This document shows, one piece after another, positions 16,301-22,244 of a stretch of 24,759 bases of DNA. A model generated the notes under the pieces. It worked only from the letters and a program-made list of their open reading frames with translations, was not told where the DNA came from and did no database searches. Origin of the DNA: an uncultured Pseudomonadota bacterium. GTDB taxonomy: Bacteria > Pseudomonadota > Alphaproteobacteria > Rs-D84. Within the stretch, counting starts at the first letter, position 1, and the number at the start of each line of letters is the position of its first letter. Where the stretch lies: assembly GCA_947165335.1 (NCBI GenBank), contig CAMVAB010000008.1, positions 1 through 24,759 on the forward strand, in the 5' to 3' direction. The position numbers were made by a program, and so were the translations under genes.

Positions 16301-16375
16301 TTCACGCCAGAAATCTAGCACCTGGTGTTCCAGTTCTGAAAAATTAGCCTTTGGTTCTGTTTTTTTATATGACAT
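13346..16375 (-). CDS. ileS: Isoleucyl-tRNA synthetase, type 2 (eukaryote-like)
   Basis: This 1009-residue class I synthetase charges tRNA-Ile. The HIGH motif appears as HWGH (56-59) within GPPFGNGLPHWGHLG, and the KMSKS loop as KFSKS (586-590). Editing-domain segments such as AWTTTPWTLPANSALAV are present. The N-terminal sequence (GLPHWGH, GWDCHGLPAENSVEK) and the lack of an obvious C-terminal Cys zinc motif fit the IleS2 type, known from eukaryotic cytosol and some bacteria, whose members are often mupirocin-tolerant; tolerance here is inference. An AAAGG ribosome-binding site lies before the ATG. It is preceded by a leader peptide and an attenuator-like terminator. Confidence 0.96.
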   Translation of the reverse strand: MSYKKTEPKANFSELEHQVLDFWREDDTFHKSLNKTKMGEPFNFYDGPPFGNGLPHWGHLGVSAIKDMVSRFHTMNGKHVVRELGWDCHGLPAENSVEKKQGKSAKDIVATDGIAAFCDMCRSDVMTYTNEWLRFIERIGRWVDGGDAHGYRTMDKNYMESVIWALKQLYDKGLLYKDFKVNPFDWKLGTVLSNSEASSEYQDVVDDTVTVWFELENGDRAIAWTTTPWTLPANSALAVNPNMEYVRMKHSDGHVYVLAASRLKAYEKVFDGSENLGTVSGKDLVGLHYKPIFDYYANSNPLLHQIIAADYVSDGDGTGIVHIAPAFGEDDYLAAKALDPKFPVILNVDDYGNFDASVKDWAGMNIFEANPKIIDWLKTNGILVKKDQHKHSYPFGPRSKEKLIYRATDAWYIDVPKIRERLVEITENQTTWTSAGNRFMAWIENARPWGISRNRFWGVPLPIWEKDGEYKIFGSVKEMEDFFGVKIDDLHRPTLDKLTKDGWHRITDVLDCWFESGSMPFAQLHYPFENQDKFKANFPADYIIEGQDQTRGWFYSLMIMAVALFDKPAFKTVSANGMILDEQKRKFSKSLHNYVDPSEQLETYGADAIRLFIQGSNFMKAEGVGVDKEGKVFNDSIKTILTPLWNAYHFFTLYANAGNITVEKDPESDNLLDKYILAELNELVKTTTDSLNEYKPDIAVKEFVRFLDILNNWYIRRNRDRFWDEDVSAFETLHYVLKTFCKCLAPFAPFISEYIFKDLTGEESVHLQDWPKTTETDAKILNDMRRVQMIVSVGKQLREQYKLRNRLPLSDATIAGVDMREYSDIIADELNVKEVKFIDDIKSVADSFIYLITPKIGARLGGALKDIIPAVKRGDYKLDSDKLVVGEYTLESDEFENRLTVKDGVTGSALPDSTAVVVLNTEINGELVSEGLVNDALRFIQDSRKAANLDVSDRIKLTYSADVALSNAIETHKKRVMHDALIVEMVVGSADQFSTQIENYNFAINIEKA

Positions 16376-16392
16376 TTTGTTGCCTTTTATAT

Positions 16393-16436
16393 TAAAAATG
16401 GCGCCCTATGCGCCCCAGCCACCGCTAAAGCGCAGC
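16393..16436 (-). promoter_or_regulatory. Predicted ileS transcription attenuator
   Basis: Reading the minus strand from the predicted start at 16474 (taken as +1), three overlapping structures can form. The terminator is GGCGC-ATAGG-GCGCC (+61 to +75) followed directly by A and five U. The antiterminator pairs UGCGCUUU (+41 to +48) with GGGGCGCA (+59 to +66). An upstream hairpin at +39 to +57 competes with the antiterminator. The Ile-codon leader peptide ends at +33, so ribosome position could decide between them. The ileS ATG is at +100. The switching itself is inference. Confidence 0.75.
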
Positions 16437-16441
16437 GTCTG

Positions 16442-16474
16442 TTATCTAATAATAATTATTATTTTTGATTTCAT
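16442..16474 (-). CDS. Isoleucine leader peptide of ileS
   Basis: This is a 10-codon frame reading MKSKIIIIIR, with five consecutive Ile codons (ATA ATA ATT ATT ATT), then AGA and TAA. An adjacent ATG at 16477 would add one Met. The predicted -10 box ends 7 bases before the second ATG, so the peptide could be made from a leaderless message. It lies directly before attenuator hairpins and ileS, as in the known thr, ilv and phe leader peptides of other proteobacteria. Five Ile in a row next to an isoleucyl-tRNA synthetase is unlikely to be chance, although AT-rich DNA raises the background. Confidence 0.75.
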   Translation of the reverse strand: MKSKIIIIIR

Positions 16475-16481
16475 CATGCTA

Positions 16482-16510
16482 TTTATACAATGATTTTTGC
16501 GAAAAATCAA
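16482..16510 (-). promoter_or_regulatory. Predicted ileS promoter
   Basis: On the minus strand, TTGATT (16510-16505) continues as TTGATTTTTCGC. After a 17-base spacer comes TATAAA (16487-16482). The predicted transcript start is at about 16474, on the leader-peptide ATG. Confidence 0.65.
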
Positions 16511-16547
16511 GACATTGACAGACTTTTTATAAACTAAAAAATAAAGA

Positions 16548-16575
16548 TTGACAAAAACTATTTTTCGTGTAGTAT
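16548..16575 (+). promoter_or_regulatory. Predicted promoter of the two small genes at 16600-17314
   Basis: A consensus TTGACA (16548-16553), a 16-base spacer and TAGTAT (16570-16575). Transcription would start near 16582, with AAAGG as ribosome-binding site before the ATG at 16600. It is divergent from the ileS promoter; the -35 boxes are under 40 bases apart. Confidence 0.6.
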
Positions 16576-16599
16576 ACAGGCGTAATAAAAAGGTAATAA

Positions 16600-16920
16600 A
16601 TGGAAAACAAAACAAATACAGATCGTGGCGAAATTATTGATACTATCTTAATAAATGATATTCATTCAACGCCCATAAAAAGTTTAACGGATCAGTTATA
16701 CCGTATTGGTGAAAATGAAGCGTACATCACCATTCAATGTACAATTCTTGGATATCCAATATCTTCTTCTTGTATTAAACACACTAAATTTGAAACAAAA
16801 TATTTGAAATTTAACGATCCAAATGACGCTTTGTTCATAAGCAACGCTTGCAAACAAAGACTTGCAGCACAAACACGTGAACAAGAAAAAATCGAAAAAT
16901 TCACTCAACGTTATAGATAG
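16600..16920 (+). CDS. Unknown small protein (106 aa)
   Basis: I do not recognise this soluble-looking protein. It has no signal peptide or membrane segment. There are a few cysteines (one in TIQCTILG, one in SSSCIKH, one in SNACKQR) in no clear motif. The last ~25 residues are charged and helical (QRLAAQTREQEKIEKFTQ). A good ribosome-binding site and a consensus-like promoter precede it, and a second unknown gene follows after 10 bases. The pair probably forms a two-gene operon ended by a strong terminator, which argues that both are real genes. Confidence 0.65.
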   Translation: MENKTNTDRGEIIDTILINDIHSTPIKSLTDQLYRIGENEAYITIQCTILGYPISSSCIKHTKFETKYLKFNDPNDALFISNACKQRLAAQTREQEKIEKFTQRYR

Positions 16921-16930
16921 GGGATACATA

Positions 16931-17314
16931 ATGTTTTCTGACAAGGATAAAATTAAAGAATTAATTGAATTTTTTGCACAAGGCACAAATGTGGAATATT
17001 TGATTTCTCAAAACCAAAAATATAAACCACAAGGCGTTTCTATCGTGATGACATACAAATTTGAAATCAATCACATAGAAATATTTTATGATAAATGGTA
17101 TGTTGATTGTTTTGAAAAAGCACAAAAAATGCAATTACCAGGGTGTGAACATCATGGACAATTGGTCAAAGGAAGCGGTGTTATGGTGTTATCAAAAAAA
17201 TTGGGTTCTTATACATTTTTTGGAAAAGATGCCCAAGATATTATCAGATCCTGTGAAGAAGGCCGCGATTTAAAAGCACACATGTTTACAGAACCAGCCG
17301 TTATTCAAAGATAA
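16931..17314 (+). CDS. Unknown small protein (127 aa)
   Basis: I do not recognise this protein. I chose the ATG at 16931 because AGGGG (16919-16923) lies 7 bases before it; a longer frame to 16862 would run into the previous gene. It looks like a mixed alpha/beta soluble domain: an N-terminal helix (KDKIKELIEFFAQ), then strand-like stretches (GVSIVMTYKFEI, HIEIFYDKWYVDCF), then GSGVMVLSKKLGSYTFFGKDAQDII. No catalytic motif stands out. It is paired with the 106-aa gene upstream. Confidence 0.65.
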   Translation: MFSDKDKIKELIEFFAQGTNVEYLISQNQKYKPQGVSIVMTYKFEINHIEIFYDKWYVDCFEKAQKMQLPGCEHHGQLVKGSGVMVLSKKLGSYTFFGKDAQDIIRSCEEGRDLKAHMFTEPAVIQR

Positions 17315-17318
17315 AAAA

Positions 17319-17341
17319 CACCGGCATTTGCCGGTGTTTTT
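17319..17341. terminator. Bidirectional terminator between the unknown pair and pheT
   Basis: The palindrome CACCGGCATTTGCCGGTG (17319-17336) has an A-run before it and a T-run (17337-17341) after it. The same 18 bases, read from the other strand, occur at 12294-12311. Confidence 0.88.
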
Positions 17342-17349
17342 ACTATATT

Positions 17350-19671
17350 TTATGCCCGTAATTTTGCATTACATTTTGTTTCAATGTTTTTAATCACTTT
17401 ATCTTGTATTTCCAACAATTCTTTATCTGACATATTTTGTGTCGGATAAATAGTTATTGTAAATGCAACAGATTTTTTACCATTTCCCATATCAAACGCA
17501 TCAAATATAACTGCGTGATCTATGTGTGAATCTGCTGAAATGGCTGCCGCTATTATTTTTTCAGATGCAAAACCAGCATCAACCACAAATGCAAAATCGC
17601 GTGTGATTGGCATAAATTCTGTTATTGGTATCTTGTTATATTTTGGATTTTTTGGCAAATCTTCAATATCTTCAACCAAAGCCACAAACACCTTTGTTTT
17701 TATATGCAATTGTTTTGCAACAGATGGATGCAATTCACCAAATTCGCCCAAAACTTTTTTACCCTGAACAATTTTGCCATATTTGTATGGATGGGTCCAA
17801 CGTGGCGCATTGTTTGTATCTATTGTATACTTCTGTGAACCAATTAAAGATAACAAATCCGCCTTTACATCAAAAACATCTACCATACGATTTCTTTTCA
17901 TCCAATGTTTAGGCGATGTATCACCGCTGCGAACAATACACAAAGAAACATGTTGTTCACCCGGTTTATCACCATCAAATACAGTTCCAATTTCAAACAT
18001 ATTCAAATCAGAAAAACCACGCTTTTCATTATTAGTCACAGCAATCAATAAATTACCAAGTAAATTATTTCTTGCACTATCTAAATCTGTGATAATAGGA
18101 TTAGCAACCATAATAATTGGTTTATCTGTTAAAAGTCGTTCTATCCTGGAATTACCAAAACCAAAAGATATGCTTTCGTTCAAACCGCGATTAGCCAATT
18201 TTTGTTTTAATTCCAAATTCATTTCATTATGAACAACTGTTGCCGTATTTTGCGAAATATCTTTAAGGCCAATTTTTTCATAACCATAAATTCGAACCAA
18301 TTCGGAAACTATATTTTCAGGAATTACAATATCTGTTCTTTGTGGGTTTGGCGTAATAACCCAATCACCTTTTTTATTTTCTTTTACATCAAAATGTAAT
18401 TTTTCGAGAATTTCCTTTTGCGTTTTTGAATCAAGTGCTACACCAATTTTCTTTTCAAAAAGTTTTGGGTTATAAACCACAGATTCCGGCATATAGGACA
18501 TGCGACCGGCGCCACCGACATTTACAATTTTACCACCACATGTATCTATAATTATCTTTGTTGCCAACGATAATGCGGACAATGTTCCACCAGGATTTAT
18601 ACCGCGTTCATAACGATACGAAGAATCAGTTGATATACCATGTCTTTTTGCAGATTTACGAACAAATACAGGGTTGAAATAGGCAGATTCCAAAATTATA
18701 TTTTTTGTTTTTTCCGTTGTTGATGCGCGCATACCGCCAACAACACCGGCCAAAGCCAAAATTCCTGCATCGTCAGTTATAACCAAATCTTTATCGCACA
18801 ATTCGTGTTCATTTCCAAAAAGATCTGTGAACTTTTCTTTCTCTTTTGCCATACGAACAGTGATATCGCCAACTATTTCATCGCTGTCAAAACAATGCAT
18901 AGGTTGCGCCATATCATAACAAATATAATTTGTAGCATCTATCGGTGCATTTTTTGGGTTTATTCCGGCTGCCTTTAATCTATTTTGAATATATTGCGCC
19001 GAAAGGGTGTTTTTAATCCCATGAATTTCACAAAAACGATAAGTTGGACAAGCTTCTTTTGCTAAAAGTTTTACTTTTCGTGTCCCTTTAACTTCTTTTA
19101 ATTCTGTTATTTTAGAATCTTTATATTTACCAGCCCCCGCAGCACTTAAATCCAACGCGATACCACGCACAGATAAATAGTCCGGACGATTTGGTGTAAT
19201 AGAAGTTTCAAATATCGCAGAACCAGTGCCAGTCAAAGCAGAAATAGGCTGACCGATTTTTTCCTTTTTTTCGTTTAATTCGATTATACCGCTATGGTCA
19301 TCGTTTATACCCAATTCTTTACCACTGCACATCATACCGTTTGATTCAACACCACGTAATTTTCCAGGTTCGATAACCATATCGCCAATTTTACATCCTG
19401 GCAACGCCAGCGCAGAAACTAAACCTTCGCGTGCATTTGGTGCACCACAAACAACCTGACGCAATTTCCCAGACCCATCATCTACTTTTAATACATGTAA
19501 ATGATCACTATTTTCATGCGGTTTGCATTCAACAATCTTTGCCGCAATCGGCAATATTGGATTATACAAATCTTCAACTTCTAACCCGATTGCATTTAAT
19601 TTATCAGCAATTTGCTCTGGGGTTAATTTTGTATCAAGATATTCTTTTAACCATTCGATTGACCATTTCAT
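17350..19671 (-). CDS. pheT: Phenylalanyl-tRNA synthetase beta subunit
   Basis: The protein has 773 residues, close to the usual ~790. It forms the alpha2-beta2 enzyme with PheS, adds tRNA-binding and editing functions, and acts in the cytoplasm. An N-terminal EMAP-II-like OB domain (about 43-150) includes KIVECKPHENSDHLHVLKV and GVESNGMMCSGKELG. Central B3/B4 editing-type and B5 regions follow (SSYRYERGINPGG, RTDIVIPENIVSELVRIYGY). A C-terminal FDX-ACB anticodon-binding domain begins near PITEFMPITRDFAFVV. A GGGGG ribosome-binding site lies before the ATG, and the gene follows pheS by 15 bases. Confidence 0.96.
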   Translation of the reverse strand: MKWSIEWLKEYLDTKLTPEQIADKLNAIGLEVEDLYNPILPIAAKIVECKPHENSDHLHVLKVDDGSGKLRQVVCGAPNAREGLVSALALPGCKIGDMVIEPGKLRGVESNGMMCSGKELGINDDHSGIIELNEKKEKIGQPISALTGTGSAIFETSITPNRPDYLSVRGIALDLSAAGAGKYKDSKITELKEVKGTRKVKLLAKEACPTYRFCEIHGIKNTLSAQYIQNRLKAAGINPKNAPIDATNYICYDMAQPMHCFDSDEIVGDITVRMAKEKEKFTDLFGNEHELCDKDLVITDDAGILALAGVVGGMRASTTEKTKNIILESAYFNPVFVRKSAKRHGISTDSSYRYERGINPGGTLSALSLATKIIIDTCGGKIVNVGGAGRMSYMPESVVYNPKLFEKKIGVALDSKTQKEILEKLHFDVKENKKGDWVITPNPQRTDIVIPENIVSELVRIYGYEKIGLKDISQNTATVVHNEMNLELKQKLANRGLNESISFGFGNSRIERLLTDKPIIMVANPIITDLDSARNNLLGNLLIAVTNNEKRGFSDLNMFEIGTVFDGDKPGEQHVSLCIVRSGDTSPKHWMKRNRMVDVFDVKADLLSLIGSQKYTIDTNNAPRWTHPYKYGKIVQGKKVLGEFGELHPSVAKQLHIKTKVFVALVEDIEDLPKNPKYNKIPITEFMPITRDFAFVVDAGFASEKIIAAAISADSHIDHAVIFDAFDMGNGKKSVAFTITIYPTQNMSDKELLEIQDKVIKNIETKCNAKLRA

Positions 19672-19686
19672 TTTATAACCCCCATA

Positions 19687-20628
19687 TTAAAAGCCAGTAT
19701 TTTTTAACCATCTGATATCGCCATCATAGAATTTACGAATATCATTAAGATTATATTTCAACATTGCCATACGATCCCAACCAAAACCAAAAGCAAAGCC
19801 CTGGTATTTATTTGGGTCAACATTACAATTCTTCAAAACATTTGGATGAACCATTCCTGCACCACCCATTTCCAACCATTTATCGCCCCATTTCATATCA
19901 AATTCAACAGACGGTTCTGTAAATGGAAAGAAAGACGGACGAATACGAATTTCAATATCTTTTTCGAAAAATTTTGAAAGCAATGTACGCAAAGTCGCTA
20001 TTAAATCAGACATTGTCACATTTTTATCTATATATAAACCTTCTATCTGATGAAACGAAGGCAAATGTGTTGCGTCCATTTCTTTGCGATACGTAGAACC
20101 GATTCCAAACATTTTGATAGGCACGCCTACTTTTTCCATCGCACGAATTTGTATAGACGATGTTTGTGTTCGCATCACATTACCATTTTCAAGAAAGAAG
20201 GTATCCTGCATATCGCGGGCAGGGTGATAATCTGGGGTATTTAATGCGGTAAAATTATGCCAATCATCTTCTATTTCTGGACCCGTCCAAAGCTCAAACC
20301 CCATAGATTCTAAAACCGCAGATAAATCTTTCAAAGTTTGTGTCACCGGATGTAATGTTCCGCGTTGTTCTGGTTGTGTATCCAATGTCACATCAACATA
20401 TTCTGTGGCCAGTTTCGCATTTAAAGCAACGTTTTCTAATTCTGTCTGTTTTTCTTTGAATAATTGACGCAATTCCAAATTTTCAGCATTAACAACAGCG
20501 CGTTCTTCATTAGATAATGTCGCCATTGTTTTTAATTTAGCGGTCATTGTTCCGTTTTTGCCAAAAGTATCAGAATACAATTTTTGCAATTCTTCAAGAG
20601 ATTTAGCATTTTTAATTTTATCTTTCAT
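19687..20628 (-). CDS. pheS: Phenylalanyl-tRNA synthetase alpha subunit
   Basis: This is the 313-residue catalytic class II subunit. Conserved pieces are the HPARDMQDTF segment (135-144), RTQTSSIQ (153-160), motif 2 (GSTYRKEMDATHLPSFHQIEG, from 177) and motif 3 (FGFGWDRMAMLKY); the last has Asp where Glu is more usual. The N-terminal coiled-coil arm is shorter than in many homologues. I chose the ATG at 20628 because GGGGG lies about 5 bases before it; the in-frame GTG at 20640 has no ribosome-binding site. It lies behind rpmI-rplT, separated by a terminator-like hairpin. Confidence 0.96.
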   Translation of the reverse strand: MKDKIKNAKSLEELQKLYSDTFGKNGTMTAKLKTMATLSNEERAVVNAENLELRQLFKEKQTELENVALNAKLATEYVDVTLDTQPEQRGTLHPVTQTLKDLSAVLESMGFELWTGPEIEDDWHNFTALNTPDYHPARDMQDTFFLENGNVMRTQTSSIQIRAMEKVGVPIKMFGIGSTYRKEMDATHLPSFHQIEGLYIDKNVTMSDLIATLRTLLSKFFEKDIEIRIRPSFFPFTEPSVEFDMKWGDKWLEMGGAGMVHPNVLKNCNVDPNKYQGFAFGFGWDRMAMLKYNLNDIRKFYDGDIRWLKNTGF

Positions 20629-20651
20629 CTTGTCCCCCACTTATAAAAAAT

Positions 20652-20680
20652 AAGACCGTACATTTACGGCCTTAATTTTA
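20652..20680 (-). terminator. Terminator or attenuator between rplT and pheS
   Basis: On the minus strand, AAGGCCGTA-AATG-TACGGTCTT (20673-20652) forms a 9-base-pair stem with one G-U pair, followed by a T-rich tract. Because pheS follows on the same strand with no obvious promoter, it may be leaky or regulated. I found no Phe-rich leader peptide. Confidence 0.7.
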
Positions 20681-20707
20681 ACAAAACAAAACCCTTGCCG
20701 TAAAGCG

Positions 20708-21076
20708 TTATTTAGCAGCTTTGGCAATAAATCGTTTTGCAGTTTCAATCAATGTGTCGAAGTTTTTATCAGCATCATATGCCATTTGGGCCAAAACTTT
20801 GCGGTCCAATTGTATACCTGCTTTCTTCAAACCATTCATGAACTGGCTGTATGTTAAACCATTTGGGCGAACAGCAGCATTAATACGAACAATCCAAAGT
20901 GAACGAAAATCACGTTTCTTTTGGCGACGATCGCGATATGCATATTGTCCTGCTTTTTCGGTTTTTTCACGTGCAGCACGATAAGTTGAATGATGACGAG
21001 CCAAATAACCTTTGGCACGATCAAGTATCTTCTTGTGTTTTTGTTTAACGGTAGTTCCGCGTTTTACTCTTGCCAT
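20708..21076 (-). CDS. rplT: 50S ribosomal protein L20
   Basis: The protein has 122 residues, the normal L20 length. It has the strongly basic, helical N-terminal arm (MARVKRGTTVKQKHKKIL, then HHSTYRAAREKTEKAGQYAYRDRR) and the globular end (VRPNGLTYSQFMNGLKKAGI). L20 is an early assembly protein of the large subunit and an autogenous repressor in several bacteria. It lies 15 bases after rpmI with a GGGGG-type ribosome-binding site. infC, the usual upstream partner, is not adjacent. Confidence 0.98.
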   Translation of the reverse strand: MARVKRGTTVKQKHKKILDRAKGYLARHHSTYRAAREKTEKAGQYAYRDRRQKKRDFRSLWIVRINAAVRPNGLTYSQFMNGLKKAGIQLDRKVLAQMAYDADKNFDTLIETAKRFIAKAAK

Positions 21077-21091
21077 AATTAGCCCCCTTTA

Positions 21092-21295
21092 TTATTTCAA
21101 ACCATATGGAGCCAAGATTTTGGCCTGACCCACCATGTTTTCGTTCAAATACTGTGGTTTAGATCCCGCTTTATTAGCGCGTTTGGATTTATGCAACAGA
21201 CATTTGTGATGAGAGTTTCTGGCAACACGGATTTTGCCGCTTGCAGTCATAGACGCACGTTTTTTCAAGTACGATTTTGTTTTCATTTTTGGCAT
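21092..21295 (-). CDS. rpmI: 50S ribosomal protein L35
   Basis: This 67-residue, very basic protein has the L35 signature start MPKMKTKSYLKKRASMTASG and the HHKCLLHKSKRANK region. An AAGGAT ribosome-binding site precedes the ATG. It heads the rpmI-rplT-pheS-pheT order. Its leader contains a perfect 6-base-pair hairpin (21322-21337) that could be a control site. Confidence 0.97.
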   Translation of the reverse strand: MPKMKTKSYLKKRASMTASGKIRVARNSHHKCLLHKSKRANKAGSKPQYLNENMVGQAKILAPYGLK

Positions 21296-21321
21296 TTTTT
21301 ATCCTTTTATTTGTACCCTCG

Positions 21322-21337
21322 TGGCAATGCCTTGCCA
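21322..21337 (-). promoter_or_regulatory. Hairpin in the rpmI leader
   Basis: On the minus strand TGGCAA-GGCA-TTGCCA forms a perfect 6-base-pair stem with a 4-base loop, about 27 bases before the rpmI ATG and without a T-run. It lies in the predicted untranslated leader. A role in L20 autoregulation is possible but unproven. Confidence 0.45.
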
Positions 21338-21351
21338 TGTCGGTTGCGCTT

Positions 21352-21379
21352 ATTTTGACATATTAAAAAGAAAAATCAA
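21352..21379 (-). promoter_or_regulatory. Predicted rpmI-rplT promoter
   Basis: On the minus strand, TTGATT (21379-21374, continuing as TTGATTTTTC) is followed after 16 bases by CAAAAT (21357-21352). The -10 box is poor, but the extended -35 matches the mreB, ileS and fabD promoters. Confidence 0.5.
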
Positions 21380-21386
21380 GTTTTTA

Positions 21387-21415
21387 TTGAATATTGGCTT
21401 TTTTGCGTTTACAGT
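21387..21415 (+). promoter_or_regulatory. Predicted mreC promoter (leaderless type)
   Basis: TTGAAT (21387-21392), a 17-base spacer and TACAGT (21410-21415), then exactly 7 bases to the mreC ATG. There is no Shine-Dalgarno sequence before that ATG, so the message may be leaderless. Confidence 0.45.
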
Positions 21416-21422
21416 TGTTTAC

Positions 21423-22244
21423 ATGACCAAAGATAAATTATCTTATAAAATCACTAAATTCGTAAAATCTGCTTTGGCAGCTGCTGCTTTACCTGTGTTT
21501 ATAATTTATATAATGGTCGCAAAACCAGACTATACCATAATGAATGGTTTGGCGCATGTTGTTTTACCAATCGCACATACTGCAGGGAACATCATAACAT
21601 GGCCAGTTCGCGTTATTGGTCAAAGCGCCCATTGGATACGCGAAACATCAAAATTGCGCATTGAAAACGAAGAATTACGCGTTCGCCTGGATGAAGCACT
21701 AGCAAATAAAACTGCTTGTGATATTGCTGTTCTTGAAAATCAAAAATTAGAACACGAAATAGATATAAAAAAATCATCCCCGTATCGAAATGTTATTGCT
21801 GATGTACAGTTTGATGATTCTGTATTTCATCATAATACATTTTTAATAAACCGCGGAAAAAGATCTGGTATAGAAAAGGGGATGATTGTTGTTTCTTTTG
21901 ATCAGCGTCTTGTAGGCATAGTTATAGATTGTGGTTCACAATTTTGTCGTGTCCGTTCATTAACTGATTCTGATACAAATATCGCTGTTAGAATAACAGG
22001 CTCTGATATTTCAGGTTTTTTACATGGGAATGGAAAATCCAAGGCTTATATTGGTTTCTTTAACGATTCTCAATTTGTTGGACGTAAAGGATTAAAAGTT
22101 ATAACCAGCAATATAAGTGGTATTTTACCAGCAGGTATATATGTCGGAGAAATGTTAAACGAAACGCAAATAGATGTTTTAAGGCCAAATCAAGTATCAC
22201 GCGTAATGGTATTAAAATTTAACAACCAAGATTCTTATAAATGA
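21423..22244 (+). CDS. mreC: Rod shape-determining protein MreC
   Basis: The protein has 273 residues. It has a short cytoplasmic start, one membrane segment (about 16-33), a coiled-coil stretch (about 70-115, SKLRIENEELRVRLDEAL), then the periplasmic beta domains (YRNVIADVQFDD, FLINRGKRSGIEKGMIVV, GLKVITSNISGILPAGIYVGEM). MreC links MreB to the wall-synthesis enzymes PBP2 and RodA. I chose the ATG at 21423 because the protein then begins like a typical MreC; longer frames would add an unlikely second hydrophobic N-terminus. It overlaps mreD by 4 bases (ATGA). Confidence 0.93.
   Translation: MTKDKLSYKITKFVKSALAAAALPVFIIYIMVAKPDYTIMNGLAHVVLPIAHTAGNIITWPVRVIGQSAHWIRETSKLRIENEELRVRLDEALANKTACDIAVLENQKLEHEIDIKKSSPYRNVIADVQFDDSVFHHNTFLINRGKRSGIEKGMIVVSFDQRLVGIVIDCGSQFCRVRSLTDSDTNIAVRITGSDISGFLHGNGKSKAYIGFFNDSQFVGRKGLKVITSNISGILPAGIYVGEMLNETQIDVLRPNQVSRVMVLKFNNQDSYK

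Noticed and set aside
16376..16480. T-box riboswitch in front of ileS
   Set aside because: The leader is only about 100 bases, with no T-box consensus or specifier loop. The Ile-codon peptide explains it better.
16515..16540. A second TTGACA upstream of the unknown gene pair as a promoter
   Set aside because: No -10 box lies at a workable distance; the nearest AT-rich match is only 8 bases away. The TTGACA at 16548 has a better partner.
21234..21422. Longer N-terminus for MreC starting inside rpmI
   Set aside because: It would add residues unlike MreC and overlap rpmI on the other strand. The ATG at 21423 gives the standard membrane-anchored start.
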